Shown here in pieces: positions 1 to 5,192 of a stretch of 10,735 bases of DNA. Origin of the DNA: Candidatus Pelearchaeum sp. (GTDB taxonomy: Archaea > Thermoproteota > Nitrososphaeria_A > Caldarchaeales > Caldarchaeaceae); contig WAQC01000047.1 in NCBI GenBank assembly GCA_015520425.1, positions 1-10,735 of the forward strand, in the 5' to 3' direction. Numbering within the stretch: position 1 is the stretch's first letter; every line of letters begins with the position of its first letter. Under the pieces are notes generated by a model. It did no database searches. It was not told where the DNA came from and was given only the letters and a program-made list of their open reading frames with translations. The translations under genes and the position numbers were made by a program.

Positions 1-114
1 TGCGGGGTCTACGAATGGCCTGATTTCAGATATGTTGCCGCTTATAAGCGCCTTAACCAGCTTCTGCAAACGCTTCCTACCGATTGCCTCACTACCACCT
101 GCGGCGGCAGTCAA
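1..114 (-). CDS. Partial hypothetical reading frame running off the left edge (38 codons)
   Basis: The minus strand is open from a TTG at 114 to the window edge. The peptide (TAAAGGSEAIGRKRLQKLVK, then about 18 more residues ending EIRPFVDPA) has the composition of a real basic, helical protein segment. A TAA sits two codons before the TTG (120-118), so no earlier start is possible without reading through it. The ribosome site is poor: a GGTG lies about 10 bases upstream. The same frame upstream of the TAA (174-121) is open and protein-like (SIASRLFGERGKIAWCF), so this may be the downstream part of a gene broken by a stop, not an independent gene. No family is recognised. Confidence 0.35.
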   Translation of the reverse strand, partial: MTAAAGGSEAIGRKRLQKLVKALISGNISEIRPFVDPA

Positions 115-191
115 ATCTTAAAAGCACCACGCTATCTTTCCCCTTTCACCAAACAAGCGTGAAGCGATGCTATTTTAGTATAGTCTAGAAG

Positions 192-344
192 CTACCTAGA
201 ATATTTATACGAACAAGAAAAGCTAGCCACCAGCAACCTCATACAGGAATCATGGCCTAATCTCTGAAAGAGTGTCTTATATTCTCCGACATAAGGTTTG
301 GCTACAACCTCTCTGTCGGCTGTGTATAGTATAGCATTCTCCAC
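192..344 (-). CDS. Short hypothetical protein (50 aa) with perfect Shine-Dalgarno; may be the N-terminal piece of a decayed gene
   Basis: A GTG at 344-342 begins a 50-codon frame ending in TAG at 194-192. It is preceded by GAGGTGAT (356-349 on the minus strand), a full match to the archaeal anti-Shine-Dalgarno, four bases from the GTG. Such a site is rarely seen by chance. The product starts MENAILYTADREVVAKPYVG and continues with EYKTLFQRLG; the last residues (SFSCSYKYSR) look less protein-like. No family is recognised, and no signal peptide or membrane segment is evident. After the TAG, protein-like stretches continue in the same frame (LLDYTKIASLHACLVKGER) and then in another frame to the left edge, which suggests a formerly longer gene. 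It could instead be a genuine small protein. Confidence 0.4.
   Translation of the reverse strand: MENAILYTADREVVAKPYVGEYKTLFQRLGHDSCMRLLVASFSCSYKYSR
286..319. other. Two-step stem-loop inside the short minus-strand frame
   Basis: CCGACA (286-291) pairs with TGTCGG (314-319). Inside it, AGGTT (294-298) pairs with AACCT (306-310), leaving an internal loop of TA against CTC and a 7-base apical loop. No T-run follows on either strand, so it is not an obvious terminator. It may be chance, an RNA structure in the mRNA of the small frame, or a relic of an RNA gene. Confidence 0.3.
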
Positions 345-348
345 TCAA

Positions 349-356
349 ATCACCTC
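349..356 (-). promoter_or_regulatory. Perfect Shine-Dalgarno for the 50-aa frame
   Basis: On the minus strand the bases read GAGGTGAT, followed by TTGA and then the GTG start at 344. This is the strongest ribosome-binding site in the window and is the main reason for believing the small frame is, or was, translated. Confidence 0.6.
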
Positions 357-436
357 TCGCCTAGCCAATATGAAGTCAGAAAAATGACGCCTCTTATGGC
401 GTGTAGTTAATTCATTTCTGGAGCACCAGGGTTATT

Positions 437-484
437 ATGGCGTCGGTTCCCAGATGTAGCAGCTGTGGAATTAACAGATGTTAA
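437..484 (+). CDS. Tiny ORF with Cys-X2-Cys (15 aa), doubtful
   Basis: An ATG opens a 15-codon frame, MASVPRCSSCGINRC, ending in TAA. The CSSCG motif resembles half of a zinc ribbon. A TATA-like TTAATTCAT (407-415) is centred about 26 bases before the ATG, which would fit a leaderless transcript. It lies in the same frame as the SufD-like gene downstream but is separated from it by three in-frame stops. It could be a leader peptide, a zinc-ribbon remnant, or chance. Confidence 0.2.
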   Translation: MASVPRCSSCGINRC

Positions 485-498
485 GGTTCCTAGGAAGA

Positions 499-508
499 CC
501 TTAAATAA
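499..508 (+). promoter_or_regulatory. TATA box/BRE of the sufD-like gene
   Basis: CCTTAAATAA fits an archaeal BRE plus TATA element. With the usual 24-27 base distance the transcript would begin near 529-533. That excludes the GTG at 521 as start and places an AGGTGGG Shine-Dalgarno (529-535) at the 5' end of the message, six bases before the TTG at 542. Confidence 0.55.
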
Positions 509-541
509 GCATATTGTAGCGTGGGTTTAGGTGGGTTATCG

Positions 542-1942
542 TTGGACAGGCTTCTGACGGCTTCAGAAGTCTTTAGAGAGAAGTTTAGAGAACCTGAGTG
601 GCTCAGTCGCTTTAGGAGAAAGAGCCTAGACCTCTTCACCACACTTCCAGTAGAGGTATCACAGCTGTATGTTCGGCATCACGAAGCACCGCAGATTGAT
701 AGTGAGAACATTCTCAAGATGCTTAAACTTGAGGATGGCCGCGAGGTGCCGCAGCGCTTTAAACTATTACAAGAATCCGAAAACGAGCCTGTAGTTATTC
801 ACGTGGGAAGCTCTCCAGCGCACATACACCTGCCGAAAAAGCTTGAGAAGCAGGGCGTTAAGATGATTAGCATACCTGAGGCGATAACACGCTATCCAGA
901 GCTTCTGGAAGAGCTGTTCAGCAACAAGCTGGCCAGCTCCGAGAATGATAAGTACGCAGCTCTCAATAACGGCCTCTTCTCGTCTGGCGTACTCATCAAC
1001 ATCCCTGAGGACGCTGAGATAGATGAGACCTTCAGGCTTGTCTGGATTCTGGATAGGCCAGAGGAAGCCGTCTTCAGCCAGGTCATAGTGCGCGCAGAAC
1101 CAAATTCGCGCGCATCAATAATTGAAGAATCATACGGCCCTCTAGATGGTGGAAGCGCCATACTGAGCATAGTTACTGAGCTTTATCTCGGTGAGGGCGC
1201 GCAGGTGAAGTATGCCTCTATGCAGAATCTCGGTGAGGACGCTATACATCTTGCTAACAGGGTTGTCTCGGCTGGTAAGGATAGCTCCCTCACATGGGTT
1301 GGCGCCCTCATAGGAGGCTCCAACTCTAGGGTGAAGATTGACAGTAGGCTTGATGGTGATGGCGCGCGAGTTAATGACCTTGAGATAGTATTCGGCGGCG
1401 GTAGGCAGGCGTTTGACCTCACCTCAAACCTAATCCACACAGGAGTCGGAACGCAGGGAAGAGTATTAGCGAAAGGCGTGGTGAAGGATTCTGCGCGGAG
1501 CATATTCAAGGGGATTATCGGGATAGAGTCAAAGGCCAAGAACACCAGCGCATACTTGGCTGAACACGCTATGATTCTCAGCTCGGACGCGCGAGCCTAC
1601 GCTATTCCTGGGCTTGAGATAAGCAGTAATGAGGTCAAGGCTACGCACTCCGCCAGCGTAGCGCAGATAGATGAGGAGCAGGTCTATTACCTCACCGCGC
1701 GCGGCATTCCTGAAAGCGAGGCGCGGAAGATGATTGCGATGAGCTTTTTTGAGCCTGTGGTCTCCGAGATAGATGTCTCAGAGGTCAGGTGGGGAATCAG
1801 ATACCTACTGGAGAGGAAGTGGCTACCGCGCGAAGAGGCGGAGAGCCTCACACCAGAACAGCTAGTGGAGCTATACGTAGAGCCTGAAGAAGCTGGAAAA
1901 CCAATAGAAGACATATTCGGAAGACACTACAAATACAGATAA
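542..1942 (+). CDS. SufD-like Fe-S cluster assembly scaffold protein (SufB/SufD family)
   Basis: This is a cytosolic SufB/SufD-family beta-helix protein, normally a partner of the ATPase SufC in building iron-sulfur clusters. An N-terminal helical region (EPEW and a following arginine-rich stretch, about residues 18-35) precedes the family core. Core landmarks are KYAALNNGLFSSG, the repeated beta-strand region and, near the C terminus, PGLEISSNEVKATHSASVAQ then IDEEQVYYLTARGI. The His in KATHS (His369 from the 542 start) matches the functional SufD His (His360 in E. coli). The SufB cluster-linked Cys is absent; indeed the protein has no cysteine at all, so SufD-like is the better call. A roughly 50-residue tail ending FGRHYKYR follows the core. 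Start: TTG at 542 is preferred (Shine-Dalgarno 529-535, TATA 501-507); GTG at 521 would add seven residues. No sufC or sufB is adjacent within the window. Confidence 0.9.
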   Translation: MDRLLTASEVFREKFREPEWLSRFRRKSLDLFTTLPVEVSQLYVRHHEAPQIDSENILKMLKLEDGREVPQRFKLLQESENEPVVIHVGSSPAHIHLPKKLEKQGVKMISIPEAITRYPELLEELFSNKLASSENDKYAALNNGLFSSGVLINIPEDAEIDETFRLVWILDRPEEAVFSQVIVRAEPNSRASIIEESYGPLDGGSAILSIVTELYLGEGAQVKYASMQNLGEDAIHLANRVVSAGKDSSLTWVGALIGGSNSRVKIDSRLDGDGARVNDLEIVFGGGRQAFDLTSNLIHTGVGTQGRVLAKGVVKDSARSIFKGIIGIESKAKNTSAYLAEHAMILSSDARAYAIPGLEISSNEVKATHSASVAQIDEEQVYYLTARGIPESEARKMIAMSFFEPVVSEIDVSEVRWGIRYLLERKWLPREEAESLTPEQLVELYVEPEEAGKPIEDIFGRHYKYR

Positions 1943-1950
1943 CTTCCCAC

Positions 1951-1995
1951 TTTTCTCAAAGAAATTTTTATATCACCTATTTTTGGCGGGAAAAC
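1951..1995 (+). promoter_or_regulatory. T-rich end of the sufD-like gene and TATA promoter of the PrsW gene
   Basis: The 53-base gap contains T-rich runs (CTTTTCTC from about 1951; ATTTTTATAT around 1964-1973) that could terminate the upstream transcript. TTTATAT (about 1967-1973) is centred 26 bases before the GTG at 1996, so the PrsW-like mRNA may be leaderless. GGCGGG at 1985-1990 is a weak alternative ribosome site. Confidence 0.45.
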
Positions 1996-3189
1996 GTGGC
2001 TACGCTACCATGTATGGTATGTGGAGCCTATAATTATCCCAATAGCCTTTACTGCTTTAGGTGTGGCCGTTCTCTTCTCGTTAAGAACTGCCTGCGCTGC
2101 GGGCAGAGGATACCCGCCGACAGCCACATATGCCAGTTTTGCGGCTATCACTTCCCCCCACAAACACTATCCAGCTACACACATAACATACACATCTCTC
2201 AACAATACTTGACACCCAGCTATAGGCCGCGACTAAACTTCTTCAGCGACCTAGCCCTGCTAATATCACTCATATTCAAGAAGCGCGGCCCGATATACAC
2301 GGCATCACACGAGGTATATCAGAGGCTTCCACTAACAACGCTCTACAAGTCCAACAAGTATCTCATCATAGCTCTAGCGGCGTTCTTGGCTGGAATAATG
2401 ACGGTGGCTTCTACTCTAGCGCTTGAGGCTAGCGGAGCCCCGCGGGATGCTTCCACGTTTGGTGTAGCGTTTCTTGCTGCGTTGATTCCGATAGCTGGTT
2501 ATCTTTTCTGGATGCGTATGAATGATAGGCTTGAGCCTGAGCCTCTATGGCTTGTTGCCCTAGCCTTCGGGTGGGGTGCTTTCTCAGTCCTCCCAGCGCT
2601 CATAATCAACAGCATAATCTCCCCCCTCTTCGTAATAGGAAGAGAAATAACCCCAGAGGGAGTATTGCTAAAGGTATGGAGCGGCTACGCGGGATTTACG
2701 GAGGAGCCCCTCAAGATGCTGGGCGTCTACCTCATAGCCACACACGCAAGCCTACGACACGAGTATAATGACCATCTTGACGGGCTGGTTTATGGTGTCG
2801 CGGCGGGACTGGGATTCGCGTTCGCCGAGAACATACTATACATAACACGCGCACTACCCACACCAGTGGGCGGCGTCATAATACCAATAAGAGCCCTAAC
2901 CGCATCTATGCACATGTTCGCCACAGGTGTAATAGGATTCTGGATTGGATACCTCAAAGTCCATGGAATAAGAATAAGCCTACCAGCAATTATGCCCGCC
3001 CTGATATTCTCAGCTCTCTTCCACGCAGCTTGGAATACCATAGGTATGCTAGACATAGCTGGGCTGGTGATACTGATTTTCGTATTCGTGCCGCTGATAA
3101 TATACTCCATCTACAAGATGTCAAAAGAAGCCTTGTTGGACGAGTATTACTGGGGGTATGCAAGCGGCTACGCTCCTGTGGAAAAGTGA
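1996..3189 (+). CDS. PrsW-family intramembrane metalloprotease with N-terminal double zinc ribbon
   Basis: The N terminus has two zinc-ribbon units: Cys6-X2-Cys9 with Cys20-X2-Cys23, and Cys32-X2-Cys35 with Cys46-X2-Cys49. A linker of about 70 residues leads to a membrane domain with around eight hydrophobic segments (first about 122-144, last about 355-376). PrsW/CPBP-like motifs are in order: LEPEP before the third segment, EEPLK (Glu236, Glu237, Lys240), GFAFAEN (Glu278, Asn279), HMFATG (His306) and FHAAWN (His343). The conserved Glu and His residues are the expected metal ligands and catalytic residues, so the enzyme should be active. PrsW in Bacillus cleaves an anti-sigma factor; the substrate here is unknown, and archaea lack that pathway. 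The ribbon should face the cytoplasm and may bind a partner or nucleic acid. Start GTG at 1996, probably leaderless. Confidence 0.88.
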   Translation: MATLPCMVCGAYNYPNSLYCFRCGRSLLVKNCLRCGQRIPADSHICQFCGYHFPPQTLSSYTHNIHISQQYLTPSYRPRLNFFSDLALLISLIFKKRGPIYTASHEVYQRLPLTTLYKSNKYLIIALAAFLAGIMTVASTLALEASGAPRDASTFGVAFLAALIPIAGYLFWMRMNDRLEPEPLWLVALAFGWGAFSVLPALIINSIISPLFVIGREITPEGVLLKVWSGYAGFTEEPLKMLGVYLIATHASLRHEYNDHLDGLVYGVAAGLGFAFAENILYITRALPTPVGGVIIPIRALTASMHMFATGVIGFWIGYLKVHGIRISLPAIMPALIFSALFHAAWNTIGMLDIAGLVILIFVFVPLIIYSIYKMSKEALLDEYYWGYASGYAPVEK

Positions 3190-3200
3190 AGTGCTCATGT

Positions 3201-3226
3201 TAATTTTTAGGCGTTTAGGAATAAAT
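3201..3226 (+). promoter_or_regulatory. Possible terminator then TATA box ahead of the NUDIX gene
   Basis: TAATTTTTAG (3201-3210) just after the PrsW-like gene is a plausible T-rich archaeal terminator. AATAAAT (3220-3226) is a TATA-like element whose expected transcript start, near 3249, falls five bases before the TTG start, so the NUDIX message may have almost no leader. Confidence 0.35.
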
Positions 3227-3253
3227 GCCTAGACGCGTGGTGTTATTGGGTTT

Positions 3254-3805
3254 TTGAGCATACGTGAGCGCCTCCAAGGCTTGTTGAGCGGCGAATACGC
3301 CACTGCGGAAAGCGAGAGCGCCGCGGTAGTCGTGGTGTTTGACGAAAAGCGAGAAGGCCTATCGTGTCTCTTCATAAGGCGGCGTTCCAGCGAGGGCGAC
3401 CCCTGGTCTGGCCAGGTAGCGTTTCCAGGAGGTAGAGCGCAGGAAGGCGACACTACACTACTTGACACAGCACGCCGCGAGCTGTATGAAGAAGTTGGAC
3501 TGAAGCTAGGCGAGGATGTGCATCTATTGGGAGTAATGCCTCACGTAAACCCTGGAAACATACCCACCATGCGCGTCTCGCCCTTCATAGGCATTCTGGC
3601 CAGAGAGGCAGAGCCGCGAAGAGGAGAAGAGCCGCTGGAGGTCTTCTGGCTACCCCTCAGGGAGCTACGCTACAGGGTATGCAGCGTCCACTCAAAGACG
3701 CGCGGTGTAATGCAGGTTAGGGCATTCGTCTATGATAACATGGTGATATGGGGAATGACCGCTAGAATCCTCAGAGAGCTCCTAAACGCCTTGGAGCCTC
3801 TATAG
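3254..3805 (+). CDS. NUDIX hydrolase, CoA-pyrophosphatase-like (NudL/UPF0035 type)
   Basis: This 183-residue protein has a NUDIX box with Gly60 and the metal-binding run Arg75-Glu76-X2-Glu79-Glu80-X-Gly82 (RELYEEVGL). Just before it is RRRSSEGDPWSGQVAFPGG, which matches the extra upstream motif typical of coenzyme A diphosphatases of the UPF0035 group. These enzymes split CoA or related nucleoside diphosphate compounds using Mg or Mn. The spacing in the box is one residue longer than the textbook pattern and Asp66 stands where Glu is usual, as in other members of this group. Substrate is inferred, not proven; archaeal members could act on other nucleotides. It starts with TTG at 3254 with no good Shine-Dalgarno. 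The gap to glyA is 40 bases, so co-transcription is possible. Confidence 0.85.
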   Translation: MSIRERLQGLLSGEYATAESESAAVVVVFDEKREGLSCLFIRRRSSEGDPWSGQVAFPGGRAQEGDTTLLDTARRELYEEVGLKLGEDVHLLGVMPHVNPGNIPTMRVSPFIGILAREAEPRRGEEPLEVFWLPLRELRYRVCSVHSKTRGVMQVRAFVYDNMVIWGMTARILRELLNALEPL

Positions 3806-3806
3806 A

Positions 3807-3841
3807 GATAAATCCACCGCCACCGCATAATGAGTTGAAAG
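3807..3841 (+). promoter_or_regulatory. Weak TATA and ribosome site ahead of glyA
   Basis: GATAAAT (3807-3813) is TATA-like, with an expected transcript start near 3837. AAGG at 3838-3841 is a weak ribosome site before the ATG at 3846. Both signals are modest, so glyA may instead rely on read-through from the NUDIX gene. Confidence 0.25.
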
Positions 3842-3845
3842 GCTT

Positions 3846-5192
3846 ATGGTGGAAACCGTAGAGCAGGTCTCAGAACAAGAAGCAAGAGCAGCCTATGCTA
3901 GGGTTTTGGAGCTGATGGAGAAGCATCACAGGATGTTCTCCAAGAGCATCCCCCTCATAGCTAGTGAGAATATCCCAAGCCCAGCGGTTAGGGAAGCTCT
4001 CGCGAGCGATTTCGGCAATCGCTACGCCGAGGGATGGCCTGGAGAGAGGCTCTACGCGGGTTGCAAATACATAGATGAGGTGGAGCTGATGGCTATTGAT
4101 TTGGGGAAACGCGTCTTCCGCGCAGAGTTTGTAGATGTAAGACCAATCTCTGGGGTCGTAGCCAACCTCGTAGCATATTCAACATTTGCGGAGCCTGGTG
4201 ATTTGATGGTTGCTCTAGCCATACCTCATGGGGGGCATATTAGTCATGGGAAGCTGAAGTGGGGAGGAACGGCAGGCGTTGTGCGCGGCCTGGATGTGGA
4301 GCGCTACGAGTTTGACGAGGATAACTTCCAGATAGATGTTGACGCAACAGCTAAGCGGCTGAAGAAGGTTGAGCGTGAGGAAAAGAAGAAGCCGCGCCTC
4401 TTCCTGCTCGGCGCGAGCGTCTTCCTCTTCCCCCACCCAGTAAAGGAGATTCGCGAGCTTGCTAACGAGTATGGCGCCGCGGTTGTTTATGACGCGGCTC
4501 ACGTGGCAGGGCTCATAGCTGGGGGGAAATTCCAAGACCCACTACGCGAGGGGGCTGATTGCATGACGCTAAGCACGCATAAGACGCTGGCAGGGCCTCA
4601 ACACGGCATGGTCGTGTCATGGGAGAAGTATGCTGAGAAGCTTAAGCAGGTAGCCTTTCCAGGGCTCTTGTCAAACCACCACCTCCACGCAGTAGCTGGC
4701 GTAGCTATAGCGCTTGCGGAGGCGCTGGCATTCTACCGCGAGTATGCGGAGCAGATAGTCAGGAACTCTAAAGCACTGGCGCAGGCTCTACACGAGAACG
4801 GGATAGACGTGCTCTACGAGCATCGCGGCTTCACAGAATCACACACAGTAGTAGCAGATGTAACAAAATACATGGATGGCCGCGAGGCCGAGGAGAGGCT
4901 TGAGAAGGCAGGCATAATACTCAACAGGAACCTAATACCAAAAGACTACCGCCTCAAGACAGACTATAGAAGACCAAGCGGAATAAGGATGGGAACACAG
5001 GAAGTAACCAGACTTGGTATGCGCGAGAGTGAGATGAAGCACATAGCAGACCTAATAGCGGATGTGATAGTCAAGGGAAAGAAACCAGAAGAGGTAGCTG
5101 ACGCTGTAGAGGAATTCAGAAAGAATTACAGACGCGTCCAATACTGCTTTGAATCCATAACAGGGGCTTATGACTACGTTAGGATTAGGTGA
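3846..5192 (+). CDS. glyA: Serine hydroxymethyltransferase
   Basis: This PLP enzyme interconverts serine and glycine, passing a one-carbon unit to or from a tetrahydropterin (folate or methanopterin type; the sequence does not tell which). It is cytosolic and 448 residues long, slightly longer than typical for the family. Diagnostic parts are SENIPSPAVREAL near the N terminus, GWPGERLYAGCKYID, the cofactor-binding DAAHVAGLIAGG (Asp216, His219), the Schiff-base lysine in LSTHKTLAGPQHG (Lys246), and the substrate carboxylate arginine in SGIRMGTQEVTRLG (Arg381). All key residues are intact. Bacterial enzymes have GYPGKRYYGGC where this has GWPGERLYAGC, in keeping with an archaeal version. The TGA stop overlaps the end of the opposing seryl-tRNA synthetase gene by eight bases. 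Confidence 0.95.
   Translation: MVETVEQVSEQEARAAYARVLELMEKHHRMFSKSIPLIASENIPSPAVREALASDFGNRYAEGWPGERLYAGCKYIDEVELMAIDLGKRVFRAEFVDVRPISGVVANLVAYSTFAEPGDLMVALAIPHGGHISHGKLKWGGTAGVVRGLDVERYEFDEDNFQIDVDATAKRLKKVEREEKKKPRLFLLGASVFLFPHPVKEIRELANEYGAAVVYDAAHVAGLIAGGKFQDPLREGADCMTLSTHKTLAGPQHGMVVSWEKYAEKLKQVAFPGLLSNHHLHAVAGVAIALAEALAFYREYAEQIVRNSKALAQALHENGIDVLYEHRGFTESHTVVADVTKYMDGREAEERLEKAGIILNRNLIPKDYRLKTDYRRPSGIRMGTQEVTRLGMRESEMKHIADLIADVIVKGKKPEEVADAVEEFRKNYRRVQYCFESITGAYDYVRIR

Noticed and set aside
192..194. TAG read as pyrrolysine in the small minus-strand frame
   Set aside because: Protein-like sequence continues past the TAG for 19 codons, but it then meets another TAG and needs a frame change; no pyl genes are visible. 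Decay is simpler.
115..520. tRNA or C/D-box RNA gene in the left intergenic region
   Set aside because: I found no cloverleaf, T-loop GTTCRA motif or paired C (RTGATGA) and D (CTGA) boxes at suitable spacing.
892..1545. Minus-strand open frames inside the sufD-like gene
   Set aside because: They lie opposite a strongly conserved coding sequence, have serine/leucine-rich shadow composition and no ribosome sites.
2021..2768. Extra plus-strand frames within the PrsW gene
   Set aside because: They overlap the zinc-ribbon and membrane-domain codons in another frame and show no family features.
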